A program made the position numbers and the translations under genes. A stretch of 40,123 nucleotides of DNA from NCBI GenBank assembly GCA_002431285.1, contig DJEF01000037.1, positions 1 to 40,123 on the forward strand, in the 5' to 3' direction. Positions 1 to 7,142 of this stretch are shown piece by piece (the first letter of the stretch is position 1; each line of letters opens with the position of its first letter). The notes under the pieces are model-generated. The model saw only the letters and a program-made list of their open reading frames with translations. It had not been told where the DNA came from and ran no database searches. Source of the DNA: Ruminococcaceae bacterium UBA5905 (GTDB lineage Bacteria; Bacillota; Clostridia; Oscillospirales; Acutalibacteraceae).

Positions 1-3000
1 GCGCCCGAAACGATCTGCCCGTCCTCATCCGTCTTGCTGCCGGTCACCTTGCCCCGTTTCAGCCGGTTCTCCACCGGCTCCCCGCCGTTTGCCCGGATCT
101 CCACAAGGGCGGTATCCTGCCCCGCATAAGTAAATTCCACCGGATACTGCGCATCCGAAACGATGTAGTGTGCGTCGGCGGCGATCTCCCGGATATAGAG
201 CTTTGCCCCCACGGGGATATCCGCCGTGAACACCGCTTGTCCCTCCGGCGTACAGCGTGCCGTTTCGATCAGCCCGTCCGCCGGGATGCAGGTGCCGTCA
301 GCGGCATTGCACGCCTCTGCCGCATACAGACCGAACACGACGCTTTCCGTTTCTCCGTTTTCACCAAGGGAGAACCGGACGTCCTTTTCCAGCACCTTGG
401 CGATGCGGACGGCGGCTTTTTGCCGTTTATTCGTCACCGACAGCACGGCGGCGGTGACGCTGACATCCTGCCCGGCATAGGTAAGCTCCACAAACGTGGG
501 ATCTGCGGTCAGGACGGTGCCGTAGGGAGCCTTCTCCTCACGGAGCTCGTATTTGCCCGGATACAGCGGTCGGCTCTCCGCTTTGCCGTCGGTTCGGGTC
601 GTTACGGTGTCCGCCTTTTCTCCCGCCTTGCAGCGGAGCGTGCCGTCCGGCGTATACACATCTTCGGCGGCATAGATACCGAACACGGCGCCGGGCAGCC
701 CGCTGTCGGCATACACCGGGATATAGCGGCCGTCCTCCACCCGGACGGAGAAAAACACCTCGCCGCTTTTGTAAATGCGGATGACCCCTTTTTGCGCCGT
801 GTTATATTTAGTTACGGTCACGGTGGCGGCGCTCCCGTCCACGGAAAAGCGCACCGGCGCAGCGTCCAGCACATACCCGTATGCCGTGCATTGCTCGATC
901 AGCTCATACTCCCCGCAGCGCAGCTTTTCGGGCAGGCGGAGCGTACCGGTGGCGTCGGTGAAAAAGGTGTCGATGTCCGTCGGCGTGGGGTAGCTGATGT
1001 GCTGGGTGATGAACGCGCCGGAGCGAAGATCTTTGACCTTAAAGCCGATCCCCGCCACCGGGATGACTTTTCCGCTCTCCGCATCCCGTTTCACGATGTC
1101 GACAGCCGCCTGTAAGGGGGCGTCATTTAAGATGTAGGTATATACCTCGGCGTGCTCCCGGATCGTCACCTCAAAGGCGGGCAGCAGCTCATAGGCAGGA
1201 TCTCCCTTGACCTGCCGGACCACATACACGCCGTAGGGAAGCGCTTTGGAGATGGCAAGACCGTCCTTGTCGGTCGTCAGCCGGTCCCGTTCCTCGGGGC
1301 GGGCATTCGCATAAGCCCCTGCCGCACGCAGATACACCTCAAATTCCGCACCGACCTCCGGATGCTCGATCTGTGTGCTGCCGTCGTCGACGTGCTTGAT
1401 CAGCCGGATCTGGCTCTTTTTGACCGGTTCTTTCGAGGAAAGATCGGTGGTGTTCAGCTCGACGGTATAGCGGTCGGCTTCCGTCTGTGGATAGTACACG
1501 GTGGGGTCCAGCTGATAGCCCTCGCTCGGTGTGATCTCCCGCAGGGAATACCCGTCGCCGCACACATAGAAGTCTGTCAGCAGCTTGCCGCCGTCGGCGG
1601 TGGTGTAGGTCTTCAGGAGCTGCCCGTTCCGGTACAGCCCGTAGACCGCCCCATCCAAACCGCCGTCGCCCTGGGGATAGCCCGTTTCGGCATCGACCTT
1701 TTGCAGCCGCACACGGAATTTTTTGAGGATGTTGGTCATCTGCGCATCCGTCACTGTGTTCCATTGCACCGTGACCCGCTGCACGTCGGGGATCACATAC
1801 CGTGCCGGTGTGTCGATCTCGGACAGCTCGTAATCCATGCCGATCGGCACGGCATCGAAAACAGCCACGCCGGACGCATCGGCAACGGCGGTCAGATCTA
1901 CGCTCTCGCCGTACACCGAGGTGCCGGTCAGACGAAACCGCAGCCCCTCCGTCAGCCCGTCCTCCGCCGTTTTCCGTACCCGTACCGAGCCGTACTGGCG
2001 CCCATTCGTGATCTCCAGCCGTACCGTGGGGGTATCGTCGCCGATCGTCACCGTCCAGGAGTTGACCGTGCCCGGCTGATAGTTGCCGGGGGCTTTGGTT
2101 TCCTTGACGACGACCGTGCCGTAATCGAGAAGTCCGGAACGGGCATAGCCGTTTTCGTCGGTGGGCGGCAGCTTCGTCAGCTCCTTGCCGGAAAGATCGT
2201 ACACGGTGAACTCCGCTCCGGCGAGCGCCTTGCCGCTTTCCGCATCCTTTTTCAGCACCTCGAGATACCCCTGCTTTAACTTATTGACGGCGTGGATGGT
2301 GACGATGCCGCCGTTATCCCGGCCGACCGTCACGTTCCAGCTCGTTTGTCCCGCAGCGGTGTAATTGGCAGGGAACACCATTTCGGTCACGGTATATTCC
2401 CCGAGGGTGATCCCCTCCAGCGACGCATATCCGGCGGCATTCGTCGGTCCGATGGAATAGGTGTAGCCATTGCCGACCGCCTTGAAGTATGCGCCGGCCA
2501 GCGGCTTGCCGTTCGGATCCTTTTTGTAGATCTCGATGGCACCGTTCTCCTCTACAAAGGACGGCACCACGATCTCGGCTACCGCCTCCGGCTCTCCGCC
2601 CTTGCTCATTCCGGCGATGGTGCAGAATTCCGGTCCTCTGTCATTGCCGACATGGGTGACGAAATGCTGTCCGCCGTAATAGCCGGCATAGATCGCCACA
2701 TGAGCGACCTTGCCGGTGTCGATCCGCTTGAAAATGATCAGCGAACCCAGGGGGATCGTTTCGGACGGCTTGAAATTGCCGCCGTTTCCGTTTTGCGTAA
2801 AGGTGATGCGTCTGGCTGTCCCGGCGCTGACCCATCCGTTCGCCGCCGTGCTGTACGAGGAGGAGGAACGGGGATCAGACGGACAGGGCGCCATGCTCGT
2901 GTCGATGCCTGCGACGTTTTTCAGGTAATTGTAGTAGACGTAGGTAACATAGGTGGCGCAGCAAAGCCCAGCCGATTCAAATTTGGCGATGTTCGGCGCC

Positions 3001-3299
3001 AGCCCCGTCTTGGTGGAGGGGTCGGCTACCGTTTCCAGACCGCTGGCCGAGGTCCCGTAGCCGATCTTTGAGCGGACAGAGGCGGCAACGCCTCCCGCAT
3101 ACTTTTTGAAGATCGTGCCGTCGTCCTTTTGTGTCTGCACGTGATAGCCCGTGTAGGCTAAGGCGTCCAGATAGACATTATCCAGCATTTCGGCGGGGAT
3201 ATCGGCGGCAGGCGCCGCCAGCGCCGAAAGGGGGATACAGGACAGCAGCACCAATACGGCTAACAGTCCCGAAAGCAGTTTTGCGTAGTTTCTTTTCAT
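1..3299 (-). CDS. Large secreted Cna-B/SpaA-repeat surface protein with N-terminal NlpC/P60-like domain (partial, runs off left edge)
   Basis: The minus-strand frame is open from the ATG at 3299 to the first base of the window, at least 1,099 codons with no stop, so the C terminus and any sortase anchor are outside. Residues 1-29 form a signal peptide (basic start, hydrophobic core, cleavage near ALA-A at 26-29). Residues about 40-250 look like an NlpC/P60- or CHAP-type cysteine peptidase/amidase: adjacent cysteines 113/114 lead a hydrophobic helix, His200 lies in KVAHVAIYAG, and His216 follows. From about residue 253 come at least eight prealbumin-like Cna-B/SpaA modules, each opening with a strand carrying a lysine such as EIYKKD, EVLKKD, RLQKVD or DIVKRD, and a ninth begins at the edge. 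Such modules often form Lys-Asn isopeptide bonds. The ribosome site AAAGGA lies about 11 bases upstream. It probably acts at the cell surface, in adhesion or cell contact during conjugation (inference). Confidence 0.9.
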   Translation of the reverse strand, partial: MKRNYAKLLSGLLAVLVLLSCIPLSALAAPAADIPAEMLDNVYLDALAYTGYHVQTQKDDGTIFKKYAGGVAASVRSKIGYGTSASGLETVADPSTKTGLAPNIAKFESAGLCCATYVTYVYYNYLKNVAGIDTSMAPCPSDPRSSSSYSTAANGWVSAGTARRITFTQNGNGGNFKPSETIPLGSLIIFKRIDTGKVAHVAIYAGYYGGQHFVTHVGNDRGPEFCTIAGMSKGGEPEAVAEIVVPSFVEENGAIEIYKKDPNGKPLAGAYFKAVGNGYTYSIGPTNAAGYASLEGITLGEYTVTEMVFPANYTAAGQTSWNVTVGRDNGGIVTIHAVNKLKQGYLEVLKKDAESGKALAGAEFTVYDLSGKELTKLPPTDENGYARSGLLDYGTVVVKETKAPGNYQPGTVNSWTVTIGDDTPTVRLEITNGRQYGSVRVRKTAEDGLTEGLRFRLTGTSVYGESVDLTAVADASGVAVFDAVPIGMDYELSEIDTPARYVIPDVQRVTVQWNTVTDAQMTNILKKFRVRLQKVDAETGYPQGDGGLDGAVYGLYRNGQLLKTYTTADGGKLLTDFYVCGDGYSLREITPSEGYQLDPTVYYPQTEADRYTVELNTTDLSSKEPVKKSQIRLIKHVDDGSTQIEHPEVGAEFEVYLRAAGAYANARPEERDRLTTDKDGLAISKALPYGVYVVRQVKGDPAYELLPAFEVTIREHAEVYTYILNDAPLQAAVDIVKRDAESGKVIPVAGIGFKVKDLRSGAFITQHISYPTPTDIDTFFTDATGTLRLPEKLRCGEYELIEQCTAYGYVLDAAPVRFSVDGSAATVTVTKYNTAQKGVIRIYKSGEVFFSVRVEDGRYIPVYADSGLPGAVFGIYAAEDVYTPDGTLRCKAGEKADTVTTRTDGKAESRPLYPGKYELREEKAPYGTVLTADPTFVELTYAGQDVSVTAAVLSVTNKRQKAAVRIAKVLEKDVRFSLGENGETESVVFGLYAAEACNAADGTCIPADGLIETARCTPEGQAVFTADIPVGAKLYIREIAADAHYIVSDAQYPVEFTYAGQDTALVEIRANGGEPVENRLKRGKVTGSKTDEDGQIVSG

Positions 3300-3327
3300 C
3301 TGTCATTCTTCCTTTCTCGTTTTGGGC

Positions 3328-3366
3328 AAAAAGAAAAGCCCTGCCGCATTTTCTCTGCGACAGAGC
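3328..3366 (-). terminator. Rho-independent terminator after the CAP lipoprotein gene
   Basis: On the minus strand an 11-base arm (3366-3356) pairs with 3348-3338, including two G-U wobbles, across a 7-base loop. The uridine-rich tract TTTTCTTTTT follows at 3337-3328. It lies between the CAP lipoprotein stop (3388) and the start of the surface protein (3299). No separate promoter is visible between it and 3299, so it may only attenuate expression of the large protein. Confidence 0.8.
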
Positions 3367-3387
3367 TGAAGAACATTCTATTCTTTT

Positions 3388-4173
3388 TTACCCGATGTTG
3401 TCTGGGGATACGCTGACGGAGCAGTGCCATAAACTGCCCGCATAGGTCACGCCGATGCCGATATACCCATTGTGCTGTGCGCCCACATACACCCAGTGTC
3501 CGGCGCTGTTCCGGAACAGATCGGCAAGCGCTTTTGCCACTTCGTCCACTGTGCCGACACGGCCGGTCTTGGCGATCGCCTCCCGGGCGTTCACCCGGTA
3601 ATAGGGCTGTCCCGTTTCGCCGATATCAGCCGGGTCGATGTACTGCCCGTACTTCAGGGCGGTCGCCGCCGCCCGGGCGTCGTCCTCATCATGGCTGAAA
3701 TTCGATACGATCTGGCGGCTGCGATACCGGGCATAGGCGGTCAGCCCCGGCAGCAGCTCCGCTGCCGATACATTCTGTTCACGGCGGTATGCGTTGATAT
3801 AGTACAGCACCCGCTGCTCCACCCGGGCGGTGTCGGCTGCTGTCGCCCATGACGGGGCGGCGCTCTCTGCGGGAACAGTCGTTTCCGACCGGGGCGGCAC
3901 AGTGGTCGGCGGCTTTCGTATGACCGTCGTGTTCGGCTGCTCCGTTTTGGGGGCGGTCTTCGGTGCGGTCGTAGGGGGAGTGGTATATCCTGTGCGGTAT
4001 TCCTCGCTTTCTTTGGATGTCGGGGTGATCCCCGCCGTGGTCGTGCCGCTACGGGATGCCGTGGTCCTCTCTATGGCGCTCGACAGCGGCTCCGAAGTTT
4101 TCGGTTTGTAGCTTTGCGAACAGGCACACAGGAGCACGGTCAAAGCAAGAGAGAAAAAGAAAAGTTGTTTCAA
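3388..4173 (-). CDS. Lipoprotein with C-terminal CAP (SCP/YkwD-like) domain
   Basis: This encodes 261 residues. The start is a TTG at 4173, chosen because the signal peptide begins there and GGTGAG lies about 6 bases upstream. No usable ATG is nearby. The N terminus has a lipobox-like LCAC after a phenylalanine/leucine-rich core, so the protein is probably lipid-anchored on the outer face of the membrane. Residues about 20-105 are a low-complexity Thr/Pro/Ser linker with repeated TTV and APKT stretches. Residues about 115-261 match a CAP domain: an N-terminal helix with VLYYINAYRREQ, a central SHDEDD segment, and the ending GYIGIGVTYAGSLWHCSVSVS. The CAP-domain biochemical role in bacteria is mostly unknown. 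It lies 39 bases after parB on the same strand and is probably cotranscribed, so it likely belongs to the same mobile element. Confidence 0.85.
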   Translation of the reverse strand: MKQLFFFSLALTVLLCACSQSYKPKTSEPLSSAIERTTASRSGTTTAGITPTSKESEEYRTGYTTPPTTAPKTAPKTEQPNTTVIRKPPTTVPPRSETTVPAESAAPSWATAADTARVEQRVLYYINAYRREQNVSAAELLPGLTAYARYRSRQIVSNFSHDEDDARAAATALKYGQYIDPADIGETGQPYYRVNAREAIAKTGRVGTVDEVAKALADLFRNSAGHWVYVGAQHNGYIGIGVTYAGSLWHCSVSVSPDNIG

Positions 4174-4212
4174 AGGCTCACCACATTTCGTTTGGTATGG
4201 TCAGACGTGTAC

Positions 4213-5205
4213 TTATTGCGGCGGACTTTGTGCATCCGTTGCACAAGGAGCACGTTTACGGTAGGCTTTCAGAAATTCAAGAAAGAGCTTTTGCACCTCC
4301 TTGGTATCGTCGGCAAGCTCAGCATACACACTTTCTGCCGGAATTTCAAGCGTCACTTTTCGTGTTGCCGGTTTTGGCTTGGCGCAGAGCAGGTTTTTCA
4401 TCACGTCCGGCGTGACCGATCCGCAATCGTCCAGCGTCCGGAGCTTGGCGATCTGACCGAGCTTGGGCTTTATGCCCTCCGCTGAAATGGCAGCGAACAG
4501 TTGCTCCTGTGTCGGCTTCGACAGGTACGATACAGACACCGCCGACTTAAAGCCGAGCGCCCCGTCGTCCACCATGCGCAGCAGCGGCGGGATCAGGTGG
4601 GTCAGGCGGATCAGATACGCTACCGTACGGCGGCTGTCGCCGTTTTGCTTGCCGACCTCCTGCAGCGTGTCGATCTTGTCGGTGCCCGTGATGTCAGTGC
4701 GCTGCCCACGGCGACCCTGCATCTCCATGCGCATCCTGTAAGCATATGCCTTTTCGCTGTAACAAAGCCCCTTGCGCTGTTCCAGATTGGTGTCCAGCAT
4801 ACACATGGCGGCGCCCACGTCATCTAAGTCCTTCTTGATGATGGCGGGGATCGTCGTCAGCCCGCACAACGCCGATGCTCTGCGGCGGTTGCGTCCGGCG
4901 ATCACCTGATAGCTGCCGTCCGGCAGCGGACGGACGATGATCGGCTGCATAACGCCGTTTTCCCGAATGCTGTCCGCCAACGACTGCAGGCTTTCCTCAT
5001 CATACAGACGGAACGGCTGAGGTCGTCCGGTGATCTCCTCAAAATGTTCGTCGGCATAGTCCACCAGACAGTCCAGCGGCAGCTTCACGATGCGGTTCTC
5101 CGCCGGAGGGGAGTGGCGACTGATCAGGATCTCGTCAAATTCCTCCTCGGTATCCGCACTTCTCTGCATAGCGTTGAGCCTGTCCGCCAGTGAACACTTA
5201 GCCAT
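4213..5205 (-). CDS. parB: ParB/Spo0J-family partition protein
   Basis: This encodes 330 residues. The N-terminal ParB/sulfiredoxin-type domain spans about residues 36-130. It contains the SLADSIRENGVMQPIIVRP segment and the arginine-rich box AGRNRRRA (103-110), the counterpart of the CTP-binding GERRxRA motif in Spo0J. A helix-turn-helix region follows, centred on the EVGKQNGDSRRTVAYLIRL stretch, and would bind a parS-like site. The start overlaps the parA stop by 8 bases, and its ribosome site GGAGGTGA lies inside the parA end, so the pair is translationally coupled. The AGRNRRR variant and the neighbouring surface genes point to a mobile-element partition system rather than the chromosomal Spo0J (inference). 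No second parAB pair is visible in the window for comparison. Confidence 0.92.
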   Translation of the reverse strand: MAKCSLADRLNAMQRSADTEEEFDEILISRHSPPAENRIVKLPLDCLVDYADEHFEEITGRPQPFRLYDEESLQSLADSIRENGVMQPIIVRPLPDGSYQVIAGRNRRRASALCGLTTIPAIIKKDLDDVGAAMCMLDTNLEQRKGLCYSEKAYAYRMRMEMQGRRGQRTDITGTDKIDTLQEVGKQNGDSRRTVAYLIRLTHLIPPLLRMVDDGALGFKSAVSVSYLSKPTQEQLFAAISAEGIKPKLGQIAKLRTLDDCGSVTPDVMKNLLCAKPKPATRKVTLEIPAESVYAELADDTKEVQKLFLEFLKAYRKRAPCATDAQSPPQ

Positions 5206-5995
5206 TCTGCATCACCTCCGTTGCAATGTGGGCATAGGCTTTCGCCGCCTCGCATTTCGGTGCGTATTCGTGCAAGGATATACCGAAGGCCGGAGCCTCT
5301 GCCACCTTGATGGCGTATTTGATCGGCTCATCAAAGATGCGGACACGGTCGCCGTAGTTGTCCACGATGGACTGTAAGACCTGGCGGCAGCAATTGGTCT
5401 GGTTCTGGAATTTAGTGATGAGAATGCCCTCGATCTGCAGATCCGGATTTAAGTGCCGCCGGACCGAGCGGATCATCTTTTCCTCCTGTGCCAGCCCGTC
5501 GCTGCTCAGCACGTGAGCTTCCACCGGCAGGATGACCGAGGTCGATGCGGTCAGTGCGTTTTGTGTGAGCAGATCCGAGCCGGGATGGCAGTCGAGGAAA
5601 ATATAGTCGTACTCCTCCTGGATGAACGATAGAATGTATTGGAGCAGCTGCTCCCGGCAGGTGGCGGAGGGAAGGACCGATTCCAGCGCCGTCAGCTTGG
5701 GAGTAGCGGGGATCACATCGACGGTGCTGGTTTTTCGGATCGCCGTATGGACTAACGCATCCATTTCGGCATCCTCGCATTCGTTTATGGCCGCTACGAA
5801 CAGATCGTACACGGTTTTTCTGTCCTTTAACTGTCCCGGCAGTATGCCGAAGTGCTTGGACAAGTTATGTTGGGAATCCAGGTCTATGGCACAGACCCTT
5901 TTGCCCTGCATTTGCAGATAGGCGCTTATGTTGACGGCGGAGGTAGTTTTGCCGACCCCGCCCTTCCATGAGACCACGGAAATGATCTTACCCAT
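5198..5995 (-). CDS. parA: ParA/Soj-family partition ATPase
   Basis: This encodes 265 residues. It has the deviant Walker A motif KGGVGKTT at residues 11-18, with Lys11 and Lys16 as the two signature lysines. VCAIDLDSQHNL (switch I region) follows, and the Walker B-type segment YIFLDCHPGSD carries the switch II residues. It is a cytoplasmic ATPase that, with ParB, positions or maintains a DNA molecule. The start at 5995 is supported by GGAGG 8 bases upstream (6008-6004 on the minus strand). It overlaps parB by 8 bases. No good minus-strand promoter is visible upstream. That spacer is instead occupied by an outward-facing promoter and inverted repeats that could be bound by ParA or ParB. Confidence 0.95.
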   Translation of the reverse strand: MGKIISVVSWKGGVGKTTSAVNISAYLQMQGKRVCAIDLDSQHNLSKHFGILPGQLKDRKTVYDLFVAAINECEDAEMDALVHTAIRKTSTVDVIPATPKLTALESVLPSATCREQLLQYILSFIQEEYDYIFLDCHPGSDLLTQNALTASTSVILPVEAHVLSSDGLAQEEKMIRSVRRHLNPDLQIEGILITKFQNQTNCCRQVLQSIVDNYGDRVRIFDEPIKYAIKVAEAPAFGISLHEYAPKCEAAKAYAHIATEVMQNG

Positions 5996-6008
5996 TCGTA
6001 TTGCCTCC

Positions 6009-6056
6009 GTTCACGTTTTTCTTGACTATGTGCGATAGTTTTGCTATACTGTGAAC
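6009..6056 (+). promoter_or_regulatory. Consensus sigma-A promoter framed by inverted repeats, divergent from parA
   Basis: TTGACT at 6022-6027 and TATACT at 6045-6050 are separated by exactly 17 bases on the plus strand, with a likely start near 6057. Two inverted repeats sit on it. GTTCAC (6009-6014) and GTGAAC (6051-6056) flank the whole promoter. ACTAT (6025-6029) and ATAGT (6035-6039) lie inside the spacer. This arrangement suggests an operator, perhaps for ParA or ParB, or a parS-like site. Confidence 0.75.
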
Positions 6057-6223
6057 AGGCGAATTTACGGTTGTCGGTTAGGCGAAAATAGGGATGTCGT
6101 ATTGTTATTTGACTGCGAGAACCCGCTATTTTACTGGATTTTCGGGAATATTCCTATTTCGCTATCCGTACCATTCGGAGTATTCTTATAGGATTTGAGA
6201 TCCTTGAGAATGCTCCGTTTTTT
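6057..6223 (+). ncRNA. Candidate small RNA, about 167 nt, divergent from parA
   Basis: The transcript is bounded by a consensus promoter (6022-6050) and a strong intrinsic terminator (6177-6223). No convincing reading frame lies inside. Long-range pairing is visible. UACGG (6066-6070) pairs with CCGUA (6166-6170), and 6082-6094 pairs with 6151-6162 over 12 base pairs with one bulged A. This gives a rod of about 105 nt with a large internal region, followed by the terminator hairpin. The overall shape recalls 6S RNA or plasmid copy-control RNAs, but I recognise no family consensus. No database search was possible. The position beside parAB suggests a role in control of the element. Whether it is transcribed is inference from the signals. 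Confidence 0.6.
6177..6223 (+). terminator. Intrinsic terminator of the small RNA
   Basis: The arm starting GGAGTATTCT (6177 on) pairs with the arm ending AGAATGCTCC (6216) over about 16 base pairs with one bulge and wobbles. A TTTTTT run follows at 6218-6223. The opposite strand has no T run, so the signal is directional. Confidence 0.85.
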
Positions 6224-6335
6224 CATGCCTGTTTTTGCGTTGATATTTTCCCAATGAGCCATGTGCGGTATGAGCCGTGTGGCGGCATTGGTTATATCGT
6301 TTGGCAGTCTCCCGCAATCGGAATATCCAACGCCG

Positions 6336-6385
6336 GAGCGGTCGGTAGGCGAATTCTCGTCGTACCGACCGCTCGTTGCTTTTTT
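6336..6385 (+). terminator. Second plus-strand intrinsic terminator
   Basis: A perfect 12-base-pair stem, GAGCGGTCGGTA (6336-6347) with its complement at 6363-6374, is followed by TTTTTT at 6380-6385. A further hairpin lies just upstream (GGCATTGG with CCAACGCC, about 6282-6334). No plus-strand gene ends here, so it probably backs up the small RNA terminator or ends an unrecognised transcript. On the minus strand it lies beyond the end of the CRP-type gene but lacks a T run. Confidence 0.75.
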
Positions 6386-6395
6386 GACGGCTTAT

Positions 6396-7058
6396 CTACA
6401 CCTTCAGGACAAAATGGTTTTTGTGATAATCCAGCAGTCCGTCCCGTTTCATTTTCCCCAGTTCCAGCGACAGCCCGCTCCGCTCCACCGCCAGATAATC
6501 CGCCAGCTGCTGTCTGGAAAAGGGAATATCAAATTCGTATTTTCCGCACCGCTGTGCGGCGGCGGAAAAATAGGACAGGAGCTTCGCTCGTGTGGTGCGT
6601 TGTCCCATGTGCGTGAGTTTTTCACTGAAACGCAGATTTTTCTCGGCAAGCTCACCGAGCAGATTCCGAATGATCCGGCTATGGTGTGCGCAGGCGCTGG
6701 GGCATACGTCCAGAATGCGCTTGACATTCAAAAACATAGCGGTGACGGGGGTTTCCGCTATGACGCTTACATCCGGAACAGAACCGGGTGCGCAGGCAAA
6801 GGCGGCGGCAAAGGCCTGACCCGGCCCTGCCTTGGAAAGAATATGCCGGTTTCCCCAAACATCCTCCTGTATGATCAGCACGCTGCCTGCTAAGACAAGT
6901 CCGATCGACTCAGCCGTATCGCCGGCGCGCAGCAGAAAGGCGTCCCTGGGGAAATCTCTTTTTTCCGCTTTGAGACAGGCCAGTAGGGCCGCAAGCTCAT
7001 CCTCGGAAATGCCGGAGAAAAACGGAGCAGAACGGATTATCGGAAAAAATTCTTTCAT
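6396..7058 (-). CDS. CRP/FNR-family transcriptional regulator (HcpR-like)
   Basis: This encodes 220 residues. An N-terminal cyclic-nucleotide-binding-type beta-roll (about 10-130) is followed by a long dimerisation helix and a C-terminal HTH_Crp domain with the recognition region FSRQQLADYLAVERSGLSLEL. The start at 7058 is chosen because AGAGGG lies about 6 bases upstream and the homology begins there. The same frame stays open to 8018, but that stretch is antisense to the ferredoxin gene. The gene diverges from the ferredoxin-hcp operon across an 84-base spacer containing a CRP/FNR-type box. Family members called HcpR control hcp and a ferredoxin in many anaerobes, so it is probably the nitrosative-stress sensor of this unit. 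I do not see the N-terminal four-cysteine pattern of true FNR. Single cysteines occur near residue 28 and in VCPSACAHH. The ligand, perhaps haem or NO, is unknown. Confidence 0.88.
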   Translation of the reverse strand: MKEFFPIIRSAPFFSGISEDELAALLACLKAEKRDFPRDAFLLRAGDTAESIGLVLAGSVLIIQEDVWGNRHILSKAGPGQAFAAAFACAPGSVPDVSVIAETPVTAMFLNVKRILDVCPSACAHHSRIIRNLLGELAEKNLRFSEKLTHMGQRTTRAKLLSYFSAAAQRCGKYEFDIPFSRQQLADYLAVERSGLSLELGKMKRDGLLDYHKNHFVLKV

Positions 7059-7071
7059 AAAGCCCTCTTTT

Positions 7072-7085
7072 GTTGAAAATTCAAC
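7072..7085. promoter_or_regulatory. CRP/FNR-type operator
   Basis: GTTGA-AAAT-TCAAC is a perfect 5-base inverted repeat around 4 bases, the layout of FNR/HcpR boxes (TTGA-N4-TCAA core). Its centre, 7078.5, is about 41.5 bases before the predicted start of the ferredoxin-hcp transcript, the classic class II activator position. It is also only 14 bases from the start codon of the regulator gene, so it may repress that gene as well. Confidence 0.8.
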
Positions 7086-7134
7086 CGATTTGTTGATTTT
7101 ATTATAGTATAATCCGATCAGAAACACAAGGAGG
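7085..7134 (+). promoter_or_regulatory. Activator-dependent promoter and ribosome site of the ferredoxin-hcp operon
   Basis: A perfect TATAAT (7108-7113) has no good -35 at 17 bases upstream (CCGATT), which fits dependence on the activator bound at 7072-7085. The predicted start is near 7120. The ribosome site AGGAGG (7129-7134) lies 8 bases before the ATG at 7143. Confidence 0.75.
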
Positions 7135-7142
7135 TAATTGAG

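Noticed and set aside
168..3071. Plus-strand frames of 259-375 codons
   Set aside because: They are antisense to the large Cna-B repeat protein, whose uninterrupted minus-strand frame has a signal peptide and repeated modules.
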